From: Litoditis marina | Taxonomy: Eukaryota > Nematoda > Chromadorea > Rhabditida > Rhabditidae | Reading direction: 5' to 3' | Length of the DNA: 64,000 bases | Assembly: GCA_964036275.1 (NCBI GenBank) | Contig: OZ038437.1 | Location: 8,437,804 to 8,501,803, forward strand | Part shown: positions 1-12,200 of the stretch, in pieces | Numbering within the stretch: the first letter of the stretch is position 1 | Layout: every line of letters begins with the position of its first letter | Position numbers and translations under genes: made by a program | Notes under the pieces: model-generated | What the model saw: the letters and a program-made list of their open reading frames with translations, nothing else | Database searches by the model: none | What the model was told of the DNA's origin: nothing

Positions 1-246
1 AAAGAAAGTCTTTCAATCGAAAAGTTATTCTTTTTTTGAGAAAGTGAAGTTGTTCTTAGGTTCGATTTGCGATTCTGTTGGTTTTCATGATGGCGGATAA
101 ATGCGATATTTGTATTCTTCACTTCTCCCATCAATCGGATTTATTGAGAAAAAACAGCAATCACGTTCAAAGAGGAGGGTGATATATGTTGTCTCACATC
201 TGAAAAAACCCGGAAGGGTAGGGAAAATGTAAATTATCTTCTCATT

Positions 247-253
247 CTTATCA
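247..253 (-). promoter_or_regulatory. possible GATA-factor site upstream of the first defensin-like gene
   Basis: CTTATCA (TGATAAG on the minus strand) lies 11 bases before the ATG at 265. Nematode gut and epidermal effector genes are often driven by GATA factors of the ELT type. The match is short and could be chance; a TTGCAG just before the ATG might instead be a trans-splice acceptor. Confidence 0.3.
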
Positions 254-264
254 GTTGCAGAAAA

Positions 265-1622
265 ATGAAGCTGTTTATTGTTCTGTTTGTGCTTCTGTCG
301 GTTTTTATGATGGCATCTGCCGATCATACTTGTAAAGGATTCAACAAAGGCGGCGACAAGAGAAACGAGGCAAATAAGAAGTGTAATGCCAGGTGTCAGC
401 CATGGGTAAGATTGATGTTTACATTGGCTGCACTGTTTTCGGGGCCAAATAGAACCTATATACTGTTAATCAATTGCACAGTCCCATGAAACATGTTAAA
501 CACAGCAGAACTGAGCAACATGCAACGAAAAAGTGCCCGATGCCTCATTATAATGCTAACTGTCTGTGACTGTTCATTTGTTTTCCATCATACCTTCATT
601 TATACATTACATACTTTTTTAAAGTATTTATGAGCATTTCAGTCTTTTCACAGGAGTATATCGCACCATACGCGCGTGTCATTTTTTTGCTCTCGCAACC
701 CGCCGGGATGCGAGTGTAGTGAAATAGTGCGCTAGTACGAGAGACGCAGGATGAAATGGAGAGGGCCTGGTGTTCTCTTTAGCCTGGTCTGAAAAGAGTG
801 GGTGACGATTGAGCTTAAACAGATTGAGCGGCTGAGTTCTATTGAAAACTGTGGGTATGGATGTTCTCCAAGTTTGTACAATCACGGTGTGTTTACATGA
901 ACTATCTATTGTGACTTTTTCAGCTTCATGAAGCTGTTGTAACTTAGGGTATATGATGTAGCTTAATAAGTTTTATTTTAATCGTCACTCACTCCTGAAA
1001 GCATGAGAATTCCAAAGCTAGAGGAATTTTCTCTCTCAAACGTTGACTCTCGAGTTAATTTGCTGGCGAACGGAAACACACCAATAGAACTGTATACTTA
1101 TATGTTCCTATCTTGCTCAGCTCTCTCAGAATAGCAGACATTGAATCGATGTTTACGTACAGAGACATAGAAATTGTGAGCTAAAAAAGTGCATTCAAAA
1201 CATCTAATCACCTATCAAAATGATTGAATCTAGTATGGTTGCATCTCAGTGAAAATGTTGATTCAAATGGGTTTATTGATTGATCTATTCTGCAAGTTCT
1301 ATGCTCTGTAGCCATTTTCACTAAGCCTAAATAGCCGGGTAAGCTATTTGAGCAAAATGTCAAAAGCGAATTTCACGACCACATGATCACGTTTTCTACG
1401 ATTACTTGTTGTTTTGATCAAACTTAACGTGACATTCATGAAATACGAAAAAAACCGAATGATAATTCATGGATATAAAGAAAAAATGAATTTGAAAATT
1501 TGCTCAAATTGGTCATCCGGCTATTTGAGCTTAGTGAATCCCAGCTAAATAACCAACTTTAACTGTGGTTTCAGGGCGGTGATTGCCGAAGTGCAAAATA
1601 CTGCAGGTGTTACCGTGAATAA
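265..1622 (+). CDS. secreted six-Cys CS-alpha-beta (defensin-like) peptide, copy 1
   Basis: Two exons are read: 265-405 (donor GTAAGA) and 1575-1622 (acceptor TTTCAG), joined in phase 0 to give 62 residues. Residues 1-19 form a hydrophobic signal peptide (MKLFIVLFVLLSVFMMASA). The mature part carries six Cys spaced C-x16-C-x3-C-x6-C-x5-C-x1-C, with the helix signature CxxxC, a G-x-C (GDC) and a final CxC. This is the arrangement of cysteine-stabilised alpha-beta peptides such as invertebrate defensins. The mature peptide is basic. The likely role, inferred from the family, is a secreted antimicrobial effector; a signalling or toxin-like role cannot be excluded. The 1.17-kb intron carries repeat fragments. 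Copies 2 and 4 share the intron position and Cys pattern, which supports this model strongly. I do not recognise a named gene. Confidence 0.85.
463..590. repeat. dispersed repeat fragment, intron of defensin-like copy 1
   Basis: It begins TACTGTTAATCAATTGCACA and resembles stretches at about 10498-10625 and 35806-35925, each with AACAGAACT(C/G)AG and (A/C)AAAGTGC(A/C)CGAT. A reversed remnant is at about 14596-14626. It is a decayed mobile element of unknown class. Confidence 0.6.
650..770. repeat. degenerate copy of the CCCGCCGGGATG palindromic repeat
   Basis: It keeps the core CCCGCCGGGATGCGAG and the GAGAGACGCAGGATG arm of the repeat seen intact at 36429-36598. A comparable remnant lies in the intron of copy 2 at about 4420-4480, so the element may predate that gene duplication. 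Confidence 0.5.
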
Positions 1623-1665
1623 CGATGAACGAATTGGAACATTTGTTTGTTTTGAGACATTATGC

Positions 1666-1671
1666 AATAAA
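1666..1671 (+). terminator. poly(A) signal of defensin-like copy 1
   Basis: AATAAA lies 44 bases after the TAA stop. Equivalent signals follow copy 2 (5431-5436) and the orphan exon (7751-7756), in related 3' flanks. Confidence 0.6.
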
Positions 1672-2252
1672 TGATTTTGTACGGAATGATTTATTGAGAC
1701 TCTGTTTCAAACTAGTTATAAAAAATGTTCCCAAATCCGTTTTAATAGAAGTAAATTGTATAATAAGTTTAGTGGGAAGGCACAGTTTTCCCAATCTTAT
1801 TAACTGAAATCGAATTTAAAGTACCTAAATAACTTCTTCCATAACAAACTGTGTGAGTATTCGAAAATCAAAGCAAAATATACGAAGACAGAACAGCTAG
1901 AACTCGAACGAGAATCTTATTAAGTTCAAACTAACGTAATATCTCCAAAATAGGCTTGGCCTTGTAAAACATAAGTATGAGTTCCCCTCGAGCAGTTTTT
2001 TGCACGCCAATTCTGAGATTGTTGTTGTGCCTCGAGCTCTCTCGTGAATTTATTGTTTATATTGGAACAATTTTTCCGTACACGTGAACATTCACGTTTG
2101 CGAACTTGCAATATGAAATTCAACTTTTTCTAAATCCCTCGTTTTTTATGCACCTCTGACTAGAAAACATGCTGTTTTGGACATTTCAGCTATTTCATCA
2201 TCCCTCCAGTTCTCTCAATCGACACGTTTTGACAAGAGAGAATGTTTCAAAA

Positions 2253-2502
2253 CTGGCGGCGTAGCAAGCCGTTCAATCTCATGAGAAGTTCATATGAGTT
2301 AACCGATTCGGCCATTTTTCCTATTTCCACGGCCTCTCGAGACGACCATTGAAAAATTCGTCCGAACAGGCTATGTCCCCTCATGAGCTACTCATGAACC
2401 CACCAGGTTGTAGCATAGCAATCGATAAAATCTCATGAGGAGCTCGTGCTGATAGCTCATGAATTATCTTATGAGATTTTTGAGAGATTGCTACACCGCC
2501 AG
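2253..2502. repeat. fold-back element with CTCATGAG-rich interior
   Basis: CTGGCGGCGTAGCAA at the left end pairs with TTGCTACACCGCCAG at the right end, one mismatch in 15. The interior repeats ATCTCATGAG and CTCATGAG several times. It looks like a small non-autonomous inverted-repeat element. A looser relative with CTCATGAG lies at about 10040-10235. Confidence 0.7.
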
Positions 2503-3735
2503 AAGTGAATATGATTCATTGTGTGTATGTCTAATGTTTATCTAATGTTTATAATAGATTTTATCGATGACGATAAACAATTTTCAATAGAAAACGGCAA
2601 ATAGACATAGGGGTAGAAAAAAAGATATGTATTTAACGTGAAGATATGGTAGGCAATAGCGTAATTGAGGGTAGCGTGGCTGCAAAAGTCTCCAGAATAC
2701 TTCAGTTTACTCTAATCTATTGTCATCTGAAAATCTTGGCACGATGCCAAGGAGTCACAGTGCAAATGAAACGAACTATAACAACTGGTGCCACTACAAA
2801 TATCTATGACAGGACAAATAATGAATGGATACGTTTATGAGTGATCTACAGTTATTTTGAACTGAACTCAACGGCCGCGCGGTGGGGTTTCAGAAACCAG
2901 TATGTTGACGGCACTAATCGCTCCCAATCTCCAAAGTTAAAATTTTTCTGAAATTATAAGCGTTTTTGTTATAGCTTTCACAAGTAACCTTGATGACATT
3001 ATACTGCTGGAACTTATCCAAAAACTGATTCAGTTCATTTGACCGACACTCTACTGATTTGTTCATAATGGAACTGGCCGTACCGCTTTTTAAAACTAAT
3101 GGTTCGTTTTCAGAGCTTTTCTGTGTACTACTTTTGCGGTATTCGTATCATTTTTTGGTGAAGTTCGACGCAGTTCAAGCATCGATATCATGACTGTGGT
3201 TTCATGTTTTGCAGTTGTACAGTACATCTGACAAGGCCACGTCAGACGCGGTTAAATGAAGAGTTCGCCCTTTCTGTATGACAACCCAAGTATCAAGTCA
3301 CACTTTTACAATATCAACCGTAGAAGTACTGTCCGTAGTAGGAAGAGTTAGGCTCGGGTTAGCGTCGTTACTAATTGATGCAGTTCGCCAAATACAGTGA
3401 CCATTTCTTTGAGAAGGCCACGTCAACCACTGTATTGACATGTTAATGGATTAAAAGGGTTTGGTGGCTGTTGGAATACAAATGAGAAAGTCTGCTTGAA
3501 AGGCACGGTCAGAACAAAAATTTCATTGTGGTTCATCGTTTGTTCACGATTTCTCTTCACCCTTCTTCACTCACACATATATGATACAGTGTCGCAGTTG
3601 AACCTTTGGTGCATTATCTCACGATTCTGCCACAAATTGCATAGCTGAAACTTTCTAATGAAAACTTGATACTGGTATTTATAACCATTCCCATGATTCT
3701 GATTCATTTCTGAGAAAACAGCATCCAGAGGCCGT

Positions 3736-3842
3736 ATGCATGAAGCATCCCGGGCCGGGTTGGGATGCTATCCCGAGCTGAATTGGCCGGAAAATAGCTT
3801 GGGATAGGATCCCAACCCGGCTCGGGATGTTTCATGCATTCA
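3736..3842. repeat. palindromic element with GCATCCCGGGCCGGG arms
   Basis: TGCATGAAGCATCCCG at the left pairs with CGGGATGTTTCATGCA at the right, and inner arms GGGTTGGGATGCTATCCC and GGGATAGGATCCCAACCC also pair. The result is a long interrupted hairpin of about 107 bp. Confidence 0.75.
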
Positions 3843-4140
3843 GGTTCTCCTCAGGTTCTAGGCGGAGAGGCTCTGATGCCTCACATCTAAGCAAAATCTA
3901 GAAAGGCGAGGGAAGGGCAACTATTTCCCAGCCAATTGGCTAACCACGTCTGTAGCCACGAGACAGTGTGCAGATCACGATGACGTGGAATGTCGTAGTC
4001 AGTCAGCGGCATCATTGGCCCTCTGGTCCGATCGCGTTTGCAGCTGGCCAAACCCAATGAAATGGACAATGCCTCATATCTCGGCAAAAGGGGTTGATTG
4101 GAAGTAATTTGTTCCCTCTTTAGTGTCATTTTCCAAAAAA

Positions 4141-5411
4141 ATGAGGCTGTTTGTGGTTCTGTTTGTGCTTTTGTCGGTTTTCGCGATGGCGGCTGCCTAC
4201 GAGCGTTGTCCAGGGTACGACAAAGGAGGAGAAGAAAAAGAGGAGGCCAACATAAAGTGTGATCAGGATTGTCCTCTGGTAAGATCAATATTGCCTTTAC
4301 TCCTTGAAGTTTACAGTAGCTGCATGGTTTCCTGAGCATACCTTCATCTTTATATTGGGCGTTTTTCTTACCTGGAATGCGTGAGGTCATATTGATGAAC
4401 ATTCCATCCATTCATTCCCAGCCTGCGTCTCTCGAACCATACGCTTCTCTCATTCTCTGCTCTCGCATCCCACCGACAAATGAAAAATCAATAATAGAAA
4501 AAACTTGAAATAATAGAAGAAAATACACTTGGATGCCTCTATCTCCTCTTGTTTTCTCAGAAAAGCGCTCAGAACGATTAGCGACAATTTGCTGCGATTG
4601 GCCAGCTATACAAGCGAGAAAGCATGCAGGTCAATGAGGCAGCAGACATCTGCGTCTCTCTGACCTGCACACTGTCTCGTCGAGGCCGGTACAAAAGTGG
4701 CTGGCCAGTTGTCTGACAATTGTCTGAGCGAACACTTAAGAAAGCGTTATGTACGGTAAAGTTTGTTGCACTCATCGATAGTAGCCCAGTACAGTAAATT
4801 TCAGTAGCCCAGTTGTGTGAAAAAGTTTACAACAGCCAGTCTAATCGAAATTGTTACATAAGCTGGGTTTTGAACTCAGCTGTATTAAGTGGCGCGGCGC
4901 CCACAAGCAAGCAGCCGGCCATCTGAACATGATGGCAAAACTAAAAACAGTGGTATCCAAATATGTTTACTGACCGTTTCTCAATGTTTACTTGTTTTAC
5001 CCGCATAATTTTTTCAACTTTCTCCCGGTTATGTGATAACCGTTTAAACACAAATAATGTGGCAAACACGAAACAAACACTTTTGGGATTTTTAGTTGTA
5101 ATGAAAAGGCTGGCAAGCTGACAACTAAGTTGCCCAGATTTTGGGTGTACTCAGGCCAGCATGGCTGCCTACCATGGATGGGTGAAACGAATTATACATA
5201 GAAATAGTGAACGAAAAAAACTGCGTTCATAACATCTTGTTCCCTATCGATCGAACGAACCAAATAGGGTTGCGTCACAGACTGAAAATGTTTATGTGCA
5301 TGTATTCATTGATTCATACTGTGTAAATTTTGCCAAATAACCAAATGCATTTGTGAATTTCAGGGCGGTGCATGCGTGAGCGAATCGAGATGCTTATGTT
5401 TTAGTTTCTGA
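4141..5411 (+). CDS. secreted six-Cys CS-alpha-beta (defensin-like) peptide, copy 2
   Basis: Two exons are read: 4141-4278 (donor GTAAGA) and 5364-5411 (acceptor TTTCAG), phase 0, 61 residues. The signal peptide MRLFVVLFVLLSVFAMAAA is close to that of copy 1. Cys spacing is C-x16-C-x3-C-x5-C-x5-C-x1-C, with CxxxC (CDQDC), G-x-C (GAC) and CxC (CLC). Unlike copy 1, the mature peptide is acidic, with a Glu-rich stretch between Cys1 and Cys2. The intron, last exon and 3' flank align visibly with copy 1 and with the orphan exon at 7684, so this is a tandem duplicate. The charge reversal suggests divergent function, or a target other than anionic membranes. Function is inferred from fold signature only. 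Confidence 0.85.
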
Positions 5412-5430
5412 AACATTTGAAACATGAAGA

Positions 5431-5436
5431 AATAAA
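5431..5436 (+). terminator. poly(A) signal of defensin-like copy 2
   Basis: AATAAA lies 20 bases after the TGA stop. Confidence 0.6.
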
Positions 5437-5682
5437 TGATTCTGAACGAAATGAGTGATTGAGAGTTTGTTCGAAACCGGTTCTTACATGGTGTTTGCTC
5501 TACCCGAAGCACACCCCAAACAGTGCATGTTCCTGCGTTTGATCTCGTTGCATCTTGATGGAATACTGTGATTTACTGCGATTCAACAAAAAGTGCCTTT
5601 AGCTTTAACCTTGAATTTTGAACAACAGCAATGGCCGGATGCCGTTGGATCCCATCCTCTCTGCGCTTGCGGAGTTTGTCAG

Positions 5683-6070
5683 AGTACGTATTCTAGAAGA
5701 TCCCGGCACCTTCCTCCCATCCTGCGTATCCTCAAACATACGCTATTTCTCTGCTCTTACATCCCGCCGGGATGTAAGAGACGAGAAGTAGTGAGGCAGA
5801 ACGAGAGACGCAGCATGCGATGAAGGTGCCGCGATCTTCTAGCATACGGCCTATGGTCTTACATCCCGCCGGAATGAATGAGACGAGAAATAGTGAGGCA
5901 GAGCGAGAGACGCAGGATTGGATGAAGGTGCCGCGGTCTTCTAGCATACGGCCTATGGTCTTACATCCCGCCGGAATGAATGAGACGAGAAATTGTGAGG
6001 CAGAGCGAGAGACGCAGGATTGGATGAAGGTGCCGCGGTCTTCTAGCATACGGCTTATTGTCTTACATCC
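5683..6070. repeat. palindromic repeat (family A) with 102-bp tandem expansion
   Basis: The left arm starts AGTACGTATTCTAGAAGATC and continues to the CATCCCGCCGGGATG centre, as in other copies. The right arm is then iterated: ATGAAGGTGCCGCG recurs at 5820, 5922 and 6024, a 102-bp period. The expansion leaves both strands open (about 121 codons each), but the peptides are internally repeated and are not credible genes. Confidence 0.8.
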
Positions 6071-7683
6071 GGCCCAGTGTCGGCAGTCGGGATGTTTCAC
6101 TCAGAATGATTGGTGCCAATTTTCTATCAATAGTGAACTGAAAAAGCAAAAAAGCAGAAGGCCACAGAAATCGGCGAATCTATGATTCGCTATTCTCACA
6201 ATTTATTTATTTATTTATTTATTCATTTACATTCAAAGAATGTGGCACTCGCTCATCAGAGAAAGAGAAGAAGGATAGAGAAAAAATTGCTATGAAATTT
6301 AAATTGTTCACAGTTCACTTTTTGTACGATGTCGTATCGGAGAGGGTTGAACATTAGTATTTGAATATATATTATTCTCGCCAACGCAAGCAATAATATA
6401 CAAGCTTAATGCAAATTCATTATACTCCCATCATCGCCAACGCAACAATAACGAATATGGTTTTAGAAAGTTCATGATGATATGTATTGGATGGAGCACT
6501 TCATAGTTTTTGAGATTGGATTCCTGTAGGCGTGTTGAAAGAGTCAGTGTCAAATCAAAGGAGACAAAGTTGCACAACGCTATAGACAGTACAAAACTAA
6601 CTCGACCTTTGGCTGGTATTTGTCTGACTAGCATACGTAGCAAACGTACTCAGTAGTCCACGTAAACCAAAACATCACAAATGTATAATTGTACCAATTC
6701 TGATTCCGTAATAAACTATCGTATCGTACTGTATATTGTATTGTAATCTGTTACCAGTCTTCGCATTGGGCTTTCTCATGGTGCTCGGTCAGGTACGAGC
6801 AGGCTGTAAGGGTAAAAACTAATCGTGCGTTTCCGTAATTCGTCTGTGTACCACCTTTAGGATGTTTGTCCCATGTTTTCGTAAAGTTTGACGCACACAT
6901 TGTGAACTCTCTCTGAGACCTCGGCGGCGCGCCAACAAAATTTTCAGGCGGCTTTTCGACACGTTAAAATTTCCTAATTCACGAAAAGTTGAGTGGGCGA
7001 CGATTCAGCTAAAACACGTTGAGCTACTATCTATTACCCAAGTAATGTCCATAACTGAAAGTTCATAACTTCACGATAGATACTATGTATGGATGAAATA
7101 TGATTGGTCAAGTTAGAAAAAAAATTACTCATATAGTTTGTTATACGAGACATAAGCCCGAAGTGTTTTAGCTGAATCGTCGCCCACTCAAAAGTTGAAC
7201 TGAATGGCTGTTCACTTTCGTTATAGTAAGCAGGTAAAACCATTTTCACAAAAACCGGTGACTTCTATGGAACATATTCATCCAAAGTTTCATTGGCACG
7301 CTGCCAAAGTCTCAGTGGGAATGGCAAGAACTATAGATGCTCTATTTTTTAGACTTGGAATGCGGGAGGTCATATATATGGAAATCCCAGTGTTTGAATT
7401 TCAGCCTGCGTCTCTCTTATCATAGTCTAGTGAAATTATGCGCAAAATACAAAAAACAGGATGGGATGAGAGATCTATCTTGCCTTCTTTGCCCAGTAAA
7501 GCAAACACTGAAGCCGCTTACGTACAAGACAGAGAAAGAGTGAACGAAAAACTGCTTTTAAAACATATTATAACCTATGATTGAACCAAGTAGGGTCACA
7601 GAGTGAAAATGTGCATGTGTATGTCCTCGTGCATTGATATCGTGCAAGTTTTGCTGAATAACCAACTTCAACCGTGATTTCAG
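6071..7683. other. gene-poor stretch where exon 1 of a third defensin-like copy is missing
   Basis: It contains a TTTA microsatellite (about 6202-6234), a fold-back at 6991-7189 and a piece at 7235-7340 that matches 35690-35775. From about 7345 to 7683 it resembles the intron of copy 2, ending in the acceptor of the orphan exon. No signal-peptide exon like those at 265 or 4141 is visible upstream. Confidence 0.6.
6991..7189. repeat. fold-back element with perfect 27-bp inverted repeats
   Basis: GAGTGGGCGACGATTCAGCT... at 6991-7017 has its exact reverse complement at 7163-7189. The 145-bp interior shows no coding potential. It is a MITE-like insertion close to where the lost exon 1 of the third defensin-like copy would be expected. 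Confidence 0.8.
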
Positions 7684-7731
7684 GGCGGTGTCTGTGAGAG
7701 CGCGACGCACTGCTCCTGTAACATTTACTGA
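7684..7731 (+). pseudogene. orphan second exon of a defensin-like gene, copy 3
   Basis: A TTTCAG acceptor is followed by 15 codons and TGA, with Gly-Gly-Val-Cys and then CSC: the G-x-C and CxC strand of the CS-alpha-beta fold, as in copies 1 and 2. Upstream intron-like sequence and downstream AATAAA (7751-7756) also match copy 2. No first exon with a signal peptide or CxxxC helix is found upstream, so the copy is probably broken. A distant or strongly diverged exon 1 remains possible. Confidence 0.7.
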
Positions 7732-7756
7732 AATATTTGAAACACTGACCAATAAA

Positions 7757-9250
7757 TCATTCTGAACGAAATGAGTAATTGAGAGTTTGTTCGAAAACAG
7801 TTCTGTATATATAGTTTTCTCTTTACGAAGCGACACCCTTTACCGTGTAAGTTGTGTGTGTAGTGTGAGCCCGTTGCCTCTCGTTCGAAAGTCGTGATTC
7901 ACGGCGCATCAACAAAAAGTAGTATACTTGCCGTAAATTGTCTTCCATGTGAAATGTGGAGAAACATCAAATTTCAATTTGCTATTCAATTTACTTCAAT
8001 TTACTAGTATATGTATGAGCAGGCTATAGTCTGTTTCACGAAACAATAGCCCTCTACAGTAAGATTATGAAACTTTTAAGTGAATTTATCATATCTTGTA
8101 GGTGTTGTACATAGTTTAAACTTTGTGATTTCGTTTTCCACTCTGGTTACTACAAGCATACAAAACAGTGAATCTTAGATTCTCTTTGTTGACTAGATAA
8201 ATGCGTTTGAATTTTCGAAAGATTACTGTAGAAAGTCATCGATTGGTGAAACGAACTATATATTAGGTGTATGTCGGTCTGACGTGTTTTGTTTGTAGTT
8301 TTATTCTTTGCGTATTAGTCATACGTATTTGTCATCTTTGATGTGTATCCAGAGAAAACTACAATTGAGAAACTGCAAGTGTGTTGGGTTCCACGTGGCC
8401 CTACATTGGACTATTCACTATCCAGTCAACTTGCGATTTTTTCTCTATTCTAATATGATCTCGTGTTACACGCATTGTTTACGTTTGTAAACATGTTCTC
8501 ATTATCAGTTGTCAACTGAACACAAATACTTTGCTTTGTTCGTCTTTATGGACTTGTGTTATTGTTTTCAGTTCATTGTTATCTGTCGTTTTATTTATAT
8601 GCACAACTAAATTTCGTTCAGTTGGTTTGCGAACTGCATAAGCTTATGATAAAAGTTATAAATAGCATATTCGAAAACTGTTAAACTTTTGTACGATCAG
8701 ATAGTCAAGAATAGTCTTTTAGGGAAATATTTCTAAAAAGATTTCAAATGATAGTTTATGATTCTTTTTGTTCCTGTGTATGCACCTTATCAATCACAAA
8801 TGGAATCTTGTAGACTTGCAGTGTCCCCTTTTTGATAAATGTTTCCCAGAAACAATATGGTTTCACATTCCAGATTTTGGTTGCATAAAGTGAAAACGGT
8901 TGATAATAACATAGCATAATCTCATTCATTCATTTCAAAGGTTTTTTTTTACAAAACTCAGACATGCTCAAAACTGCAAGTACATGTAGGTAGTGTAATA
9001 TTTGATGTACGTGAAATCCACTACCCAACACTATTGTAATACTGGTAATACTGGCAGCTTGTTTTGAACTTTGACCTTTCACGTAAAACAATCTACGTCA
9101 TAATCACGACTGGCTAAACCGTCACTCTCGCCGTCTGTCTGCCCTCGTTTCTTCCCACACTCTCTTACAGGCGGAACCGTCCCTCTCCTCGTCTGTTGCC
9201 CTCCCTTCTCCCCACACTCTCTCCCCCCGCCCGTTCCACGCTATTCGATA
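7757..9250. other. intergenic region
   Basis: Apart from the inverted-repeat element at 8025-8260 I see AT-rich unique DNA with no convincing exon. A CT-rich tract at about 9120-9240 leads into the next gene and may be part of its promoter or leader. Confidence 0.5.
8025..8260. mobile_element. MITE family E (TATAGT...ACTATA termini)
   Basis: The left end TATAGTCTGTTTCACGAA, followed by CCCTCTACAGTAA, pairs with TTACTGTAGA...TGGTGAAACGAACTATA. Related copies lie at 10235-10468, 13738-13947 (decayed) and 53711-54160. There is no coding capacity. Confidence 0.75.
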
Positions 9251-12200
9251 ATGAAAATCCTCTCCGTTTTGCTACTCACGCTTTTATCAGAGGTGAGATT
9301 GGGTTTTTATTTTCATTTTATTAATAAACTTACTATTATAAATCTTATTCAAAAGAAAGGGTAGACGTGTGTTCTTGGCGAATTCTTTATTTAACCCGGA
9401 ATTTCGTTAACCCTTGCAGTTGACCATTAACCGGGTTACCTGGTTAACCCTTTTGTTAACCAATTGGTAACCCCAAATTTCCCCGAAAAGACATTGTAAA
9501 AAGGGTTACCAATGGCTTAATAAAGGGTTTAACCAGGTAACCCGGTTGGTTACCTGATAGGGTTAACAAAATACCGGGTTACTCGTGGAATTGGCCTGTG
9601 TGGCGGTTCTTTCATCATACTGAAATCGCTCATTTACGTCTATCTCTATGAATTGGTTAGTCTGAAAAATATCCAGGGTTTTGTTTAACTCTAATGATTC
9701 AGTTTTTATACACGGTATTTCCGGCTAACTACACCCAAATTCGAGACTCAAAAACTGCTCCCTTAACTTAAGTTATCGCAACAAAAACTTTTGAAAGTAT
9801 CACTATTGGATGCTATGCTCGAATGAATATGCTCAGTAAAATATGAGGATAAGCGAATAGATTTTTTTTCAAACCTAATATTATTCATTAAGCTTCACTC
9901 GACACACACTTCAAGTTGATAACCAAGGTTATCGTGCTTCTCGAGCACATTCTGATAAGGGGTGTTCAAACTAAGGTGTAGTCTTATCTGCAAACTCCTG
10001 TGACCGTATTCAGCCATATGTTTGCTCTCTCGGAAGAGGTGTCACAGGAGCTTGGGGCGGTAGAAATCTCCAAAAACCCTAGAGATACCTCATGAGCAAT
10101 ATCTAGTGAAATTCTCGTGGAGTTCTATTGTTGGCAATGCTTCAACATCAGAAGTTAAACTGTAGTGAACAATGTGTTCCTGAGATTCGCAAGGAAAAAC
10201 TCATATGAGTTTCTCGTGAGGTTGGAAGGATTGCTATAGTCTTTTCCACCCACTTATAACCCTCTACAGTAATCTGCTAACACTTCCAGGTCAAAGTTTA
10301 CTATATTAGCGTATTCAGAACGCCTCAAAATGTTCATAGTGTCTTCTGCATGTTTACTACTACTAATTCTGAAAATTTGAAACCGTAATGACTTTTTCAT
10401 CAGAAAACACCGCCTTGAATAATTGACAGATTACTGTATGAGTACATCGATTGGTGAAACAGACTATATGCCGCCTGACGTGGGTAGAACACACCATACT
10501 GTTAGCCAATTACACAGTCACGTGGAACGTTTTAAGCACAACAGAACTCAGAAACGTGCAATGACAAAGTGCACGATGCCTCATTAGAATGGTAACTTCA
10601 CGTGACCATTCAATTTATTTCTAGTATACCGTGATTAGGTCACAGGAGCAAAAAACGAATCCCATGAGAAATAAAGCTGTAGTTGGATACCGAATTCGGA
10701 GAGTTCTCTCATGTTAGTCAAACGAATGAAGTATTGGTGGATACGGCAACTGCAGTGCAATAAGAGCAAACTACAGACACATACTAAACTGAGGGGTGCG
10801 ACTAAACTTTGAATGAATCTATAGTTGCAACGTTGTCGAGATTGAACTTCAGACAACTTGTTTTGTGTTTCAAGCAGTTATGTGATCGAAAATAAGATCT
10901 ACAGAAGTTAAAAAATCCAATATTCATTAGTTGACTTTGAAAACACTTTGAAAAAACACGACACGTCTAGGGTGAAATGCACATATTTGCATTATTGTAA
11001 AACATTCATCCATCAGCTGATATCAAATCTACTTTTCGTTCGGTTTTAAACACTTGAATGTTGCAGGTTTACTCTGACTCCTCGGTCTGCGATAGATATT
11101 CTGATTTCGAGAAGTTGACACATTGTGGAGTGGATGGGTATTTGCTACATTTTGGGAAGAGAAACTGTCAGAACTTCCAAGATAAAGGTCAGTTGCAGTT
11201 TTTATTGAAAAGTAAACATGCCCGAAGAACTGCAGTTTCACATATAGTATTTTTGAATGTAACTTGTTGTTGTTTCTCGAAGATTCTCAATTTGTGGTCC
11301 ACTTGTTGCAATCTGCTGTGTTTGTAGTTGATTCATGTGCAAATTAGATAAACATTTGATGCTGTATTTCACGACCAAACTACAACCTACGTCTTTAGTT
11401 TATTCGGAGACGCGGGAGATATAGTCGGTTTCTACGAACATGGTGGGATCAGACTACAAACACATCAAATAGAACCAGCAAGCGTCGTTTTAGCCGGTTT
11501 TGGTCAGGGCGACTCCTTAAAGGGGGGCTGCATTGAATGTTCAAATAAAAGATCGAACTGAGACAGTCCGATAAATATCCTTTTCTTACTAGAATGTCCA
11601 ATTCAAAGTTCTATTTTCAAAAGTTCACCAATTTTTTGTTTACCGTCAGAGACGCAGAGGATGATTTGGAGTGAATGTATATTGATTGCGCGCACTTCTC
11701 TGACTCTCGTGCCTTTTCGGCTAACGCCGTTAGCCAAATTCGACATTCAATGCAGCCCCCCTTTAACATCTATTTGCAGCCACCGTAGAACGATACGATG
11801 CAGCGGGGAAGAAATTCCTCACGTGTACCACAAACTGTTTGATCAGCTATTTGGACGGAATTGTCAAGGTAAAACCTGGAATGAACCTTCTTTTTCTTCT
11901 TTTTCCCCGCTTCATATTCTGCGTCTCTCGCTTTGCGCACTGTTTTGCGTTACTTGTACGGAATGTTAGAGGTTAGAGCAGAGAAACAGTGCATGTTTTA
12001 AAGAGACGCAGGTGGGCATCTTGCAGTCGGGTAATTCTTGAACATGGCCCGATAGCCACCCGTCGCCATCTCTTCAGGGTTGGCTCATACAGTGTATAGT
12101 TTTATAGTTTATCCCGTAGGGTTTCGGTCCAAGTTCGAAAACTAGTTGAAACTAGGATGATAATTTGGCATAGATCAAATCTTTGTTGTAGTTTGATCTC

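Larger units (their letters stand above)
1672..4140. other. intergenic region with fold-back repeats
   Basis: I see no convincing gene. The stretch holds a fold-back at 2253-2502, a palindrome at about 3736-3842 and the short palindrome TTGGCACGATGCCAA at 2736-2750, which recurs elsewhere (7293-7307, 34805-34819). The small open frames here lack homologous signal or splice context. Confidence 0.6.

Noticed and set aside
5732..6185. Opposed 121/122-codon ORFs with internal repeats
   Set aside because: They are a by-product of a 102-bp tandem expansion of a palindromic MITE.
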